The notes under the pieces were generated by a model that saw only the letters and a list, made by a program, of their open reading frames with translations, was not told where the DNA came from and made no database searches. From Rebecca billardiae RCC1528 (lineage: Eukaryota; Haptophyta), in assembly GCA_965240325.2 (NCBI GenBank), contig OZ251237.1, positions 1,116,001 through 1,180,000 of the forward strand: 64,000 nt of DNA, read 5' to 3'. The translations under genes and the position numbers were made by a program. Below, piece by piece: positions 21,555-32,451 of the stretch; position 1 is the first letter of the stretch; the number at the start of each line of letters is the position of its first letter.

Positions 21555-22814
21555 ATGGCCGTCGCGCGGGCACGTAGACGCTCGCTCCTAGGGAGGCTGC
21601 AGCTGCGCACGCTCCTCCTGAAAGGCCCATCGTATCTCCGCCGCACCAGATCGCCGGCACGTCGGCGAACGAGGCCGCACCCGCCACGTACTGGGACGAG
21701 CGCGGCGGTGGCCCCGGCGCCGATTGCGGCAGCTGGCACCGCTGTACGCGAGCTGGCGCCGGAATCCGTGCGCGAGCTGCTCGAGCTGGCGCAGCGGCGG
21801 CGCATTCCCGAGCTGGACGCGCGGCTGAGCGAGGCCGGCTTCCTGTTCCGCCTGGCCACGCCCATCCTCTCGTACCCGACTGAGTACAACGGCCTGCGCG
21901 CGGCAGCTGCCGGCAACACGCGACACGCTGGCGCGGACGGGCGCGTTTGCGTGCTTGACAGCGCGCTGGACGAGCGATTCATTGCGAGTATGCGGGGCGC
22001 GCTCGGCCCCGAGGCGCCGTTCTGGACGGAGACGGGATATCTGGCCGGCGACGTGGGCTACTTTAGCTTCGTCCATCGCCTCGGCGCGGAGGCGCAGGGC
22101 CACGGGGGCGCGGGGGCGGCTGGCTTCAGCGTGATGGATCAGCTGATCAGTGCGATCCGCGCGCTCATGGCCGCCCGCTTCCCCGCGCTGGCGGAGGCGC
22201 AGTACGCGGAGTGGTGGGCGCACAACCGCGCGCACGAGCACTCGCACCAGCTGCACTTCGACTCCGCGGACGAGGGCGCGGGCGGCGTGCGCAACCCGAT
22301 CATCAGCACGGTGCTCTTCCTCGAGGCGGCGGGCGGCCCGACGCTCGTCACGGCACAGGCGCGCGACTCGACGGCGCTCGCGCAGCACGGCTGGCTCGCG
22401 TACCCGCGCGTGAACCGGCTCGTCGCGTTCGACGGCAGCCTGCTGCACTGCGTCGTGCCGGGCCGCGCCACGCAGCGCTCGGAGCGTCGGCGCGTGACCG
22501 TGATGGTCTCGTTCTGGCGGCGGCTGGACGTGCGCGACGAGCATCGCGCGGGCGACCACCTCGGCCCCGCCAAGGTGCTGCCGCCGCCGTCCGCACCGCA
22601 CGCGCCGCGCTGGTGCAAGACGTTCGCCCCCGCGCCTGGCGCAGGCGTACCGTCGTCGTGGGCCTCCGCGCAAGCCCGATCCGGGCCGGTCGTGCCGGTC
22701 GAGCCGGTGTGGGAGCCCGTCGGGCGCGCGGAGCGCGAGGCCGCGCCGACGCCAGCCACGGCGGCGACGGTGCGGCAGTTGCCACCGTACGAGGCCCTCT
22801 TCCAGGGCTGCTGA
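21555..22814 (+). CDS. 2-oxoglutarate/Fe(II)-dependent oxygenase (prolyl 4-hydroxylase-like fold)
   Basis: Intronless, 419 residues. The first ~60 residues are Arg-rich with few acids, compatible with an organelle presequence. The iron and cosubstrate sites are visible: HFD in HQLHFDSADEG (~242-252), a distal His in SLLHCVVPGR (~297), and Arg in RRRVTVMVSFWRR (~315). Between them is the usual beta-strand pattern NPIISTVLFLEAAGGPT. Such enzymes couple 2OG decarboxylation to hydroxylation. The C-terminal ~90 residues are Pro/Ala-rich and outside the domain. The substrate cannot be assigned; the domain resembles procollagen-type hydroxylases more than JmjC. Confidence 0.8.
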   Translation: MAVARARRRSLLGRLQLRTLLLKGPSYLRRTRSPARRRTRPHPPRTGTSAAVAPAPIAAAGTAVRELAPESVRELLELAQRRRIPELDARLSEAGFLFRLATPILSYPTEYNGLRAAAAGNTRHAGADGRVCVLDSALDERFIASMRGALGPEAPFWTETGYLAGDVGYFSFVHRLGAEAQGHGGAGAAGFSVMDQLISAIRALMAARFPALAEAQYAEWWAHNRAHEHSHQLHFDSADEGAGGVRNPIISTVLFLEAAGGPTLVTAQARDSTALAQHGWLAYPRVNRLVAFDGSLLHCVVPGRATQRSERRRVTVMVSFWRRLDVRDEHRAGDHLGPAKVLPPPSAPHAPRWCKTFAPAPGAGVPSSWASAQARSGPVVPVEPVWEPVGRAEREAAPTPATAATVRQLPPYEALFQGC

Positions 22815-23371
22815 CAGCGCACCACCGCCGTCTCGTCACCGCTCGATCTTCGTCCCCGCCTTCAATCTGGGCGTACGGCCTCAGAATAAGACTAGCTACC
22901 AAACTATCATGGTCGACGGGACTCGTGAGCTTGTCAAGTACGTCATTTTCTCGGCCTCGGGTGATGCCGGAGATGGCCTGATGGGTCGGTTTTTGAATTC
23001 CACGAAAAAGGCGGCGGCCGGAACCGCGCGCGGATTTGTTTCGGAGCGCCGTAAAAAAACACGACGTTGCTTGGGCACGCTGTTACATGTCGTTTCGGCG
23101 GGTACCCGTGCGGTATCATTCTAAGGTTTTCGTCAATCGTCCGGCTGCGCTGTTACAAAGCGCCATCGTGTTTGGTCGCCGCGTCATATTGCCAGCCCCG
23201 ATCACGGAGCGGCAGCGCTCCTGCACTGGTGCGAGAGCCTTTGCGCTTCATGAGACGCCCCACGTACGTGAGGCGCCTAAACTCTGGTGCGGCGGCTTAT
23301 GGGCGACTGCTAGCTCGGGAGACTGCATCACCCGCCCGAGCGCCGAGCGCCCGGAGTCCCCGCGCGCCCCG
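22815..23371. other. Intergenic / possible 5' leader of CDC14
   Basis: About 560 bp. The CDC14 frame is open from 23036, but its start there would add 112 residues with no similarity. A short AT-richer segment lies near 22880-23060. No other gene is supported. Confidence 0.5.
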
Positions 23372-25004
23372 ATGGCCGAGCCGGCCATCGAGATCGTGCC
23401 CGATCGGTTGTACTGGCAGTCCTTCCGCGGCTACCCCGAGCCACAGCAGGGCGTGCATTTCTTCTCGACAGACGACCTGCTCGTTTACGATCCGTACTAT
23501 GGCGACTTTGGTCCGCTGAACATCTCGCAGCTCACACGCTTCATGCGCATGCTCAACGACAAGATGCGCGCAGCGGAGGCGGAGAAGAAGAAGATCGTCT
23601 ACTTCTGCCGCGCCAACGCCGACACGCGTGCCAACTCGGCCTTCCTCATCGCGGCGTACAACATGATCTACCTGAACAAGTCGCCGCCCAAGGCGTTCGA
23701 GCCGTTTGCATCCGTGCGCACGCCGTTCGTGCCGTTCCGCGACGCGTCCCTCGGGCCGCCCACCTTCAACCTCACCATCCCGCACGTCCTGGCGGGCCTG
23801 CACAAGGCCATGGAGAGCGGCTTCTACGACCCCGAGACGTTTGACTGCGAGGAGTACGAGTTTTACGAGCGCGTCGAGAACGGCGACTTCAACTGGATCA
23901 TCCGGGATAAGTTCCTCGCGTTCTCGGGGCCGACACAGACGCCGATCTCGTACGTCGACGGGGTGAAGACGAATACCCCCGAGACGTACTACGAATACTT
24001 CCGCGAGAACAACGTGACGGGCGTGATCCGCTTCAACAACAAGGTGTACGACCGCAAGAAGTTCCTCGACGCAGGTGCGCGCGCGTGCACGCGCGCACCT
24101 GCGTAGGGCCAGACGCGGGGGGAGTGGTTGGGGGTGGGAGGGGGGTGGGGGGCGCATGGTCGCGGAGGGTGCGCGGCGGCGCGTGCAGCGCATGGCCGCA
24201 CCCGCACCTCATCCCTCTGCGCGCCCCCTCGCCCGTCCCGCCCGCGCCCCCGCCCGCGCCCCGCGCCGCGTGCGCGCGCAGGCATCAACCACACCGACTT
24301 GTATTTTGCAGACGGAGGCAACCCGACCGACCAGATCATCAAGAAGTTCATGGAGGTCGCCGAGAACGTGCGTGGCGCGCGGGACGCGCCGCTCGCGAGG
24401 CTGCGCGCGCCCGCGAGCGCGCGGCTGACGCGCCGGCGCGCCGCGCGCGCCACGCTGTCCGCGCAGGAGCCGGGCGCGAGTGCGGTGCATTGCAAAGCCG
24501 GCCTCGGCCGGACAGGGACGCTGATCGGGCTGTACATCATGAAGCATTACGGCTTCACCGCGCCGGAGACGATAGGGTACCTGAGGCTTTGCCGCCCCGG
24601 CTCCGTGATCGGCCCGCAGCAGAACTTCCTGGTGGACTTGGAGAAGCGGATGTGGAAGGAGGGCGAGGCGTTCCGCAAGCGCGGGCAGGGCGGCGGGGCG
24701 AGCGGCAGCCCGAGCTTGGCACAGCAGATGCGCTCGATGGCGCTGGGCGGGGCGAGCGGCAGCTCATCGAAGATGTGCGTGCGCGCGCGCGCGCGCGTAG
24801 CGGCGCGGCCGTGGGGCGGACCGCGCGCTGCGCACACCGCGCACCCGCCGCTGACCGTGCCACGCCCGCCACTCCGCGCGCAGAGCGACGGGCGCGGAGT
24901 CGAATGCGACCGCCAAGCCGCCAGCCCGGGGGCTCGGCGGCCTCGGCTTCGGTGGGAGCTCGCCTTTGAAGCAGAAGGGCGTGTCTGCCTTCGGCCGGCG
25001 CTGA
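23372..25004 (+). CDS. CDC14: CDC14 dual-specificity phosphatase
   Basis: Exons 23372-24074, 24282-24367, 24467-24774 and 24884-25004; introns of 207, 99 and 109 bp, donors GTGCGC/GTGCGT. Product 405 residues. The N-terminal half ([29 protein letters not shown]) is the CDC14 DSPn domain. The catalytic half has [20 protein letters not shown], with the Cys and Arg of HCxxGxxR, then [15 protein letters not shown]. The last exon gives a short Gly-rich tail ending GVSAFGRR; it is supported only by phase and a clean stop. CDC14 removes phosphates from CDK sites, promotes mitotic exit in fungi and acts at basal bodies or cilia in other lineages. I chose the Met at 23372 because conservation begins there. 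Confidence 0.94.
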
Positions 25005-25888
25005 GGCCAGCCGGCCCGGTGACGCGGCAAGTGCATCCCCGCAGACGGAAGACGCACGTGCGCGCACCGACGCAGCCGATGGCTCGGCTTCGCAGACATC
25101 ATGCTTCCCACTTGTACCATCGCACGCAGCTCTCTAAGTCGGGCCAGTGGGTCTGCGGCGGCCACGCGCCGCTGCTGCCTGTCCGTGCCTCGGCCCGCCG
25201 CACTGCTTGCAGCCACGGGACACCGCTCCGCAGCACGGGTCACCGAGACTAGGGCGCGCAGCGACCGGGCAGTCACGGCGCTCTCCCGCTGCATGATTCG
25301 GAGGCACCCATGATGGCCATGATGCTGCGCGCGCAGTGTCAGCAGGGCACAATGACTACGGTGCGGTCTGCTCGGGTCTATGCCACCCGGCGCTGCGCTG
25401 CCAGTGTCATGCTTCAGTAATTTATTAAATCGTGAAGCCTAGAATTAAAGTTCTACGGTTACTAGTGCACAATAGTCCGATTACTATACTCTATAGTGCA
25501 GCTCTGTCTCTGTAACACTCTGTAAAATATATACGTCGGCGTCTTAGAATTCAATATATTAAATTATATTATTATAATATAAATATAATTAAAATACAAT
25601 AATCATCATACGAATAGGAAGAATATTATTTTACTGATAATTCTATATGATTCAAGGACGCATGAAGAAAAATATGAAGATACATATGAAGAATAAACGA
25701 ACACGCGTTTATTGAGTTTTGACAATAACCGCGCCACAGCAGTAGTTATGAGTAGTGCTCCGCGGACTGATGTCGCCGCTGCACAGCGCAGGGGCGTTCC
25801 CCGCATCGGTCATACGCCAAATTGAACCACCTTCCTATTGAAACGAGCTTCCTCCATTTGAAGCGGGTACATTTGAATACGGAAAAAG

Positions 25889-25915
25889 GCAAAGCCCCCG
25901 CAGCGGGGGCTTTGC
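25889..25915. repeat. 12-bp perfect stem-loop
   Basis: GCAAAGCCCCCG (25889-25900) pairs exactly with 25904-25915 around a 3-base loop and is flanked by A-rich and T-rich sequence. It resembles a bacterial-type terminator in shape, but there is no gene just upstream, so its role is unknown. Confidence 0.7.
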
Positions 25916-26146
25916 TTTTCACGAGCGTCTGGCAGGATCCCGGGAACGCCCTTGCTGCACTTGTCACTGACTGCTCTGCCGAGCGGCTGAGGTGTAATAT
26001 GTAATAACGGACTACTGAGTACTGTACGCGTCACCCGGGGCCGTACCGCATACGATCGTAACACGGTTCAGGATTCGACATAATTATCCCAGCCGATCCA
26101 CATCAGTGTCCCTTGGGACTCAATGTTACTGTTACGAAACACACAT

Positions 26147-26184
26147 CAATTTGATATATATATATATATATATATATCAAATTG
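26147..26184. repeat. 38-bp perfect palindrome with (TA)n core
   Basis: CAATTTGA at the left and TCAAATTG at the right enclose an alternating TA run; the whole is its own reverse complement. It could extrude as a cruciform. It is either a microsatellite with a chance palindromic border or an element remnant. Confidence 0.85.
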
Positions 26185-26297
26185 CGCTATAGCTGGTGAA
26201 TCATCGTCGTCAATAATCGTATAGCAGATGGTGATATTATGCGGATCATCGGCGACGACAGACTAATCGGCGATGCCGCCGCTGGTCAGATATTCAA

Positions 26298-26476
26298 TAT
26301 ATATTAACGACGTGGTATGCAACGGGCAGGCGTCAGAGTCAGCAAGCTGTAGCAGCAGATCGAGCAGCAGAGACAAACACCAGGATCAGCGCTCCTCGCC
26401 GTCGTCCCCCCCCTCATAGTCGCCCATCACTCCATCGCCGAGCGGAAGCTCGACGCACCGTCTGGCGTCGACGCGC
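26298..26476 (-). repeat. Dispersed ~180-bp repeat, copy 1
   Basis: Nearly identical to the reverse complement of 51394-51575. Similarity stops abruptly at both ends. On the minus strand it encodes the same C-terminal tail as the other copy (ELPLGDGVMGDYEGGDDGEER, stop at 26386) and then ~88 bp of conserved downstream sequence. The homopolymer C run is shorter by three bases than in copy 2, so the frame is preserved. Confidence 0.88.
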
Positions 26477-26669
26477 AAATATATATGAGTGCGATATTGA
26501 CTGCTCAGACTGGCAACGCTGCTGCCGGCCATCGCCGCTGCTGATGGCACGTGGCAGGTACTGGCTAATATGATTGACGATGAAAACGCTGATCGGATCA
26601 TGCGACATGCGGCTGCCGAGCTGCTGCTGCTGCGCAGCCTTCTGCCCCGGCAGATCTGACTTCTGAGAG

Positions 26670-27812
26670 CTATGCGCGAACTTGCGCGGCCAGGTACTCG
26701 TGTGCTGATCCGAGCGCGATGTCGGTCACGATGAGCTCGCCACCTCGTGAGTCGCGCAGCAGCGCGTCCACCTGGCTCGGATTCGGTTGTATCGGGCTCT
26801 TGGCGAGCTGGATGAGTGTGCTGAGCGCCTGCGCCTTCTCCACTCGGTCTGTAGATAGCCCAGTGCGCTGCTCTTCGGTCTGACACGCGTCGAGCTCCTC
26901 GCTAGCGTACCGGCACACATCGTTGACGAAATCGACGCGCCCAATCCCGAGTACGCTTCCCGTTCTGGGCGCGGCCAGGTTGCACGTGTCGTCTTCGGCC
27001 GCGCTGGCCGGCAGAGGACGGTTGCCCTGAGCGTGCTGTGGCGCTTGATGCTGGGGCGGGCTCGCCATGTAGCGCTTGTTGTTCGCGATCGGCTTGAAGT
27101 TCGAGGTCTCCAGCTTGAGCCAGCTCATCACGTCCCGCGCGGACACAATGCACTGCGCCGCCTGTAATTGTTCGAGATCCCTCAGCACCGCATCCGCCTT
27201 GGCTGTACTTGATATGTCCACCCAGCGAGCGTTCATGATGGGTGCGCCGCATGCATGCGTCACATCGGCTGCGCTCCCAGCGCGCGCCTCGAGCGAGCGC
27301 ACCTCGCCGTCGGTGGCAATGTAGTAGAGGCTGAAATCACTGCACGTGTCGCAATGTACACCCGTGTAGCCCACGTCCTCGGTCCAGAAAGTCCTGGTCG
27401 CGAGGATCTTCTCGATGTCTTCGCGCTTCACAGCACCGCGCTGGAACGTTGCGGACGCCATGCACGCCAACGCAAGCACACCCGCAAACGGCGCACCGGC
27501 GTCGCCGCTGCTCAGAACGAGCGCGCGCGCCGTCTCGACGCGCACCACTTCGCCCGTGTGCGTGTACATGGTCCCGACCATCTTCGAACGATCTTCACAG
27601 ATGCATACCTTGAATAGGCGCGCGAGCTCGAGCTTCAGCGATGCGATGTTGACTGCGAGGGCCAAGTCCACGAGTCTCTTCTTTTGGCGCTTGCAGTCGC
27701 GTGCATCGTCGTCCTGCTCCTGCGCAACCACGTCATTGCCAGTAGCGAGCGGCGCGATGGGCAGGGTGCTCGCGACCGTCGTCGTCGTTTGGGGCATGTG
27801 GCGGATCTGCAT
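26670..27812 (-). CDS. Hypothetical protein, 380 residues, no recognised family
   Basis: Single open frame starting at 27812. It is less GC-rich than neighbouring genes and uses a broader codon set. Visible features are an acidic-basic N-terminal segment (EQDDDARDCKRQKKR), a likely helical region (LALAVNIASLKLELARLFKV), and a Cys-containing segment (TGVHCDTCSDFSLYYIATDGE) with CxxC, plus a later HACG. The C-terminal half is Gln/Pro-rich, then helical (DRVEKAQALSTLIQLAKS). No signal peptide or membrane helix. The CxxC plus HxC could be a metal site, but this is weak. The abnormal composition next to a repeat-bearing spacer raises the possibility of a recently acquired or element-derived gene. 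Confidence 0.55.
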   Translation of the reverse strand: MQIRHMPQTTTTVASTLPIAPLATGNDVVAQEQDDDARDCKRQKKRLVDLALAVNIASLKLELARLFKVCICEDRSKMVGTMYTHTGEVVRVETARALVLSSGDAGAPFAGVLALACMASATFQRGAVKREDIEKILATRTFWTEDVGYTGVHCDTCSDFSLYYIATDGEVRSLEARAGSAADVTHACGAPIMNARWVDISSTAKADAVLRDLEQLQAAQCIVSARDVMSWLKLETSNFKPIANNKRYMASPPQHQAPQHAQGNRPLPASAAEDDTCNLAAPRTGSVLGIGRVDFVNDVCRYASEELDACQTEEQRTGLSTDRVEKAQALSTLIQLAKSPIQPNPSQVDALLRDSRGGELIVTDIALGSAHEYLAAQVRA

Positions 27813-28067
27813 GCGGAGCTCGCGCGAGGCTGACGAGCCCTTCGTCGTTCAACTCGGTGGCATATTATCAGCGACAAACGGCCGTCGTCGTCGATAATGT
27901 AGTCAGCAGTGAGTGTCCGTATTATTTTACCGGTCACTGTATTTCGACATTCTCAGCAGCAAATTCGTCGGCGCGACGTAAAGTGAGCTGGCAGAAAGGG
28001 ATCCTCATTCAGCATCAGATCGAATAGCTGATCAGCGGCAGAGGCAGTGCCCAGCGGTGAGTGGTCA

Positions 28068-30969
28068 TCACTGTTTTGACCGCGAGTGCTCCCACGTCGC
28101 CGGCTGGCTGTGCTCATGCTCGTGCTCAGACTCGGTGCCGACTGCGCCGATTGAAGCGTCCGTCGCGTGCGGTTCGGGCTGCTCGTGCGCCTCATCCACC
28201 GCCACTGATGCCGAGGCCAGCACCCGGTCGGGCGTGTGGTAGCCGTCGTACGGCTTCCACGGCACCGCGTTGCTATACGCGCGCAGGTAGTCGCCCCACC
28301 ACGGCAGCCCCATGGCAAAGTGCACGCTGTACGCCGCCTTGTGCAGCGGGTGGTCCACCTGCCGCGTGGCGCTCTCCGGCAGCGCCGCCGCGTCCAGTAG
28401 CCGCTCGATCGCCGCCTGCACGCGCGGCGGCGCGAGCACGCGCGCGCGCGCGCGGCCGTGAGCGCGGCACGCACGGCGCGCGCGCGCGCGCGCGCGACAC
28501 GGCGGCAGCGCGCGCGCGCGCACCTCCCACGACAGCGTGTAGCGCTCGACCGCGCTGAGCGGCTGCGGCGTCGACTCGAGCGCGTCTCGGACCTGCTTGG
28601 CGAACTGGGCGGGGGTCCTGAAGAAGCGCGCGTTGGCGAAGGACTTGAAGAAGTTGTTCGACGGGTGCTCGGCGATCACGACCACCTTGCCCATCGCCAG
28701 CGCCTCCGCCGTCGCCGTGCACAGCACCTCGGACGTGCTCGGGTTCACGAACACGTCGTACGCGTTGATCGACTCGTCCGCGTGGTCGATCGCGCCGAGG
28801 AAGTCGGTCGGCGAGCCGCGCGCGGCGGCCTCGGCGCGGATGTCCTCGTCGTCCGGGCCGTAGCCGTAGCAGTCGACGCGCACGCCCCCGAGCTGCGCGC
28901 GCCACGCCTCCGAGTCCGTGAGCTCGAGCAGCTGCCGGTACCCCTTGGCCCACAGCGCCTTGCCCAGAAAGTAGATCCCGTCGGACGCGCGCGCGGGCGG
29001 CGGCTCGACGGCGCGGCGCGCGCCGATGGCGAGGAAGTCGGGGCGCACGCCGTGCACGTTGCGCACGATGCAGCGGCCGGGGAGCCACTGCAGCGTGTCC
29101 GACAGCTTGATCGTCACGTCGCAGTACGCGGCGACGCACAGCGTGTTGATGAACCACGAGCCGGCCATCGTGCTCGCGCCAAACTGCTCCGCATACGCGA
29201 TGTAGTTTGTGTGCGCGACGCCGACGACGTGGCGGAAGTGGCGGTTCCACCGCGTGCCGTGGTGGTTCCACGTGAGGTGCTCGGGCTCCTCGAGGATCGC
29301 CACGTCGTCGCACCCCGCGGGCAGCTGGCGCACCAGGTCGGTCGTGGGCATGATCGAGCCCGCCACCTCGTCAAAGCCGGCCGGGTACCACGCAATCTCG
29401 AAGTCGAGATTCGGCAGCGAGCCCTTCGTCTCGCCCCACCAGCGGATGTACTCCTCCTGCTCGGCGGGGCTCTGGAAGCGCAGCGAGGCGGGGAAGACGT
29501 AGTGCTGCTCGTCCGGCGCGAGCCACGGCACCACCAGCGTCACCTGCCGCCTGCCGCTGCGCTCCGCGAGGTAAGCTGCGCGCAGCAGCGGGTTGATGGA
29601 CGTTCCTGTCATCCACGGCAGCGCCGCCGTCGTCACGATCGTGATGTGCCGCCCGTCGGTGCGCAGGTTGGAGGCGTCCGAGACGCGGAACGGCCCGAGC
29701 AGCTCGACGTCCGCCGCCGCGTCCACCGGCGGCGGCGGCAGCACGTCGGGCGGCAGCGCGGGCAGCGAGACGGCCGCGCGCCAGCGCGCGCGCAGCTCGG
29801 CGAGCGTCGGCCGCGCGCGCGCGCCGCCCTTCTGTCCCGCGCGCTGGAAGACGCGCTCGATGAACTCGCGCAGCTCAGAGTAGCTCGTGGCGCCGGTCTC
29901 CGGCCCGTCCGACGTGAGCTCGCCCGTCGCCACCGACTCCTGCCACTCGCGCTTCAGCGTGAGGTACGCGCTCTCGATCTCGCGCTCGATCTCCTGCACG
30001 TCAGATTTGATCTCGGCGGTCGCGTTGGTCATGCGCTCGCGCCGCTTGTCAAGCTCCTCCTTCGCGGCGGCGATGCGCGTGCGCAGCTTGGCCTGCGCGT
30101 CCTTGGAGGCGACGACGAAGACCTTCCGGATCTCCGTCGCGTTCGGCGCCGAGCCGTCCTCGCGCGAGCGCGTGAGCACCTCCTTCACCGTCTCGTGGTA
30201 CTCAGCCGGCAGCGAGTCCGTCAGCACTTCCTCCAGCCCGCGCCAGCCCTCGCGCTGCAGCACGCGCAGCGCGGCCTGCACCTGCAGGCGCTGCCTCGCG
30301 CGCAGCTCGGCGGAGGGCGAGGCGCGGCCGGCGCGCGCCGGCTGGCCCACGCGCCGCCCGCCAAGCGCCCTGCCGCCGCCGCCGCCGCCGCCGACGCCGG
30401 CGCGGCGGCTGCGGACGATGCCGCCGCCGCCGCTCGCGGCGCGCCGGCGAGCCGTGATTGGGGGCAGGTCTTTCAGCCGGCCCTCGACGTCCAGCTCCAC
30501 CTCCTCCTGGAAGCGCTCCCAGTCGCTCTCGAGCGTGCGGATCGCCACGCTCGTGCGCTGCACGAGCTCGCGCCCCACCACGCGCTGCTCGGGGCTCTCG
30601 GGCCAATCAGCAAGCGTCTCCTCGAGCAGCGTTGCCATGCGGTCAAGCATGGAGGGCGGCGCGAGCCAGGCCGGCTGCTGGCGCGGGTCGGCCAGGCTCC
30701 GACGTCTGCGAGGGAGCGGTCGCACGCGCGGCGGGCGCCGCGACGCGAGGGCGTGTCACCGGCGTCGCGCGGCGCCGATCTGGGCGGGCAAAACGAGCGC
30801 GCGGCGCCGCGCACCTCTCGTTCCGATTTTGGGTGACCTTCATGCGCACGAGAGGGACGCGAGCCCTGTGCGCGCGACTCGGCGTCAGTGAGACGCTGCG
30901 GTGGGCATGGGTACCCACCGCGAGCAGTAGCAGCGCGAGCGCGCCGCATGCCGCGCGCTCGCCGGGCAT
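28068..30969 (-). CDS. DGD1: Digalactosyldiacylglycerol synthase (DGD1-type), plastid targeted
   Basis: Exons 30815-30969, 28524-30705 and 28068-28415; introns of 109 and 108 bp. The 108-bp intron is in frame and stop-free, so a naive translation would read through it. Product 894 residues. Exon 1 supplies a signal peptide (MPGERAACGALALLLLAVGT) and a basic transit-like stretch. A coiled-coil-rich N-terminal region follows. The GT-B glycosyltransferase starts near 405 with HITIVTTAALPWMTGTSINP, then VTLVVPWL, DVAILEEPEHLTWNHHG, HVVGVAHTNYIAY, VHGVRPDFL, YFLGKALWAKGYRQLLEL and DVLCT-type SEVLCTATAEALAMGKVVV. All match plant DGD1. The enzyme transfers galactose from UDP-Gal to MGDG to make DGDG, a main thylakoid lipid. 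The extreme C-terminus is His/Glu-rich and lineage specific. Confidence 0.95.
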
Positions 30970-31350
30970 CGCGGCGACGACGCGCCGCCCGAAATGCCCT
31001 TCCGACGCGGCGCTTGCCGTCAATAAATAGCGCGCTTCGGCGCGCGTGTCTCCACCGGAACCGCCACGGAGAGCTGGAGAGCGCGGGTGGCGAGTGACGA
31101 ATGACGCGCGCCGGGCTCGTATTTCCGACACGCATTTGCGTTATTCGTCGTATAGTCGTCATTTTATTTGCTTTTTCGTCGTCGGCGCGCAAAAATAGCC
31201 CAGCATCAAGTTGCAATGACCGAGACGAAGTTCATCCCTCGAGCTGCTCGAGAGCGGAACGAAGACAAGCTTGCTAGCTTAGTGGGCGGCTGACGCCATT
31301 AAATGACGATGCTGGGAAGTCACTCGGTCACACTGTGAATACGATCACGA
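30970..31350. other. Intergenic spacer upstream of DGD1
   Basis: About 380 bp holding the DGD1 promoter side and the 3' end of the next minus-strand gene. No gene or notable structure seen. Confidence 0.5.
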
Positions 31351-32193
31351 TCAGCCGACGATGATATGCAGCCCGCGCGGGCACGAGGATGAGCCGGCCG
31401 CGGATGGTGGCTCCGGTTCGTCCGAGAGTTGAGTGACATCGCCCAGGAGCTCAAGATGAGATGGGGCTTCCGGGCGTGGACCGAAGCCCGAGTCTTTTGC
31501 CAGGTTTCCAATGGCCACTCTGTCTCTGACCACATCGACCAGTGTGAGCTCGCGCAGGTCCTGGGACTCGTCGATCTGGGCGTTCTGATGTATTTGGCAA
31601 ACACCGGACAGGGTCCATCCGAGGGATCCCACGAGCCAGAGCCAGAACACGGCTTCAAGTAGCGCTGAGCCTGCGGCCGGTGCCGCCTGCCAGACAATCC
31701 ATGAGCCGAGGAGGAAGCTCACTGCGCCAGTCATGGCAAGGGCAGTGGCGGAAACCGCAAGTGCTTGGGAGTGCTTGCCGCGGGCCATCGCCGTCAGCTC
31801 AGCTGCATATCTAACAGCTAAAAGAGCGGACCCAAAGGCGATGCATGCAACGCAGGCTGCGGGCGCGGCGGCGACAATATCCGGGAGGAAAGCGATGGAT
31901 CCAACGACATAGAACACCAGCCCTACGATAGAAACAACCAGGATGCCACGGAGGCGACGTTGGGACCGTCTTGTCTGCGAGAGGTCTCGTACGTCCAGCG
32001 CGAGGAAAGTGCAAGACCCGGCAGCAAAGACCAGAGCAGCAGCGGTCGCTGTGGCTGCACCGGCGTAGAAAGAAAGCAACGATCCCGCGACCAACATGAG
32101 CCCGCCGGCGGTGTAGGCTGCGGCAAACACTAGGCCGCTGGTGGCGGTGCTATCGCCCGCCTTCCGGGCAGGCTCCGACGGGTTGTCCGCCAT
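31351..32193 (-). CDS. Multi-pass membrane protein, possibly YrhK-domain-like
   Basis: Intronless, 280 residues. About six hydrophobic segments lie at residues ~20-45, 47-68, 82-105, 107-130, 143-168 and 175-200. They contain recurring GS-aromatic patterns (MLVAGSLLSFYA, YVVGSIAFLPDI, FLLGSWIVWQ, LVGSLGWTLSG) that look like internal repeats and resemble YrhK-type membrane modules. The C-terminal ~75 residues are soluble and polar. No catalytic motif is seen. The function is unknown, and the YrhK suggestion rests on pattern only. Its composition is somewhat less GC-rich than its neighbours. Confidence 0.7.
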   Translation of the reverse strand: MADNPSEPARKAGDSTATSGLVFAAAYTAGGLMLVAGSLLSFYAGAATATAAALVFAAGSCTFLALDVRDLSQTRRSQRRLRGILVVSIVGLVFYVVGSIAFLPDIVAAAPAACVACIAFGSALLAVRYAAELTAMARGKHSQALAVSATALAMTGAVSFLLGSWIVWQAAPAAGSALLEAVFWLWLVGSLGWTLSGVCQIHQNAQIDESQDLRELTLVDVVRDRVAIGNLAKDSGFGPRPEAPSHLELLGDVTQLSDEPEPPSAAGSSSCPRGLHIIVG

Positions 32194-32451
32194 CGCTCCA
32201 TCGATAGACGAAATACGTATTTATTGGACGAGATTCCTCGACAAAACGACCGGGCGGGCATCGTCGACAGAATTGCATGCAATATGCATCATGTGTGCTG
32301 GGCCAAGGTATCCGAGTACTGTGTGGACGACGGTGGGGCAAGGACGACGGGCGCTGGCGCGCCGCGAGGCGGCCGCAGCCCTCATCCAAGCCTCGCAGGC
32401 GGACGGCTGAACGAATTTTCCGGCGGCGCAGCCATCGGCGACGGCTCCCAA

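Larger units (their letters stand above)
25005..26669. other. AT-rich spacer with hairpins and a dispersed repeat
   Basis: The most AT-rich stretch in the window lies at ~25400-25750. It also holds a GC hairpin (25889-25915), a perfect (TA)-cored palindrome (26147-26184) and one copy of the ~180-bp dispersed repeat (26298-26476). No complete gene is supported. Confidence 0.65.

Noticed and set aside
25746-26064. Short minus-strand open frames over the GC hairpin
   Set aside because: 60-85 codons with no family similarity, overlapping each other and containing the palindrome; not credible as genes.
28458-30836. 792-codon open frame on the plus strand
   Set aside because: Antisense to DGD1, whose motifs are unmistakable on the minus strand.
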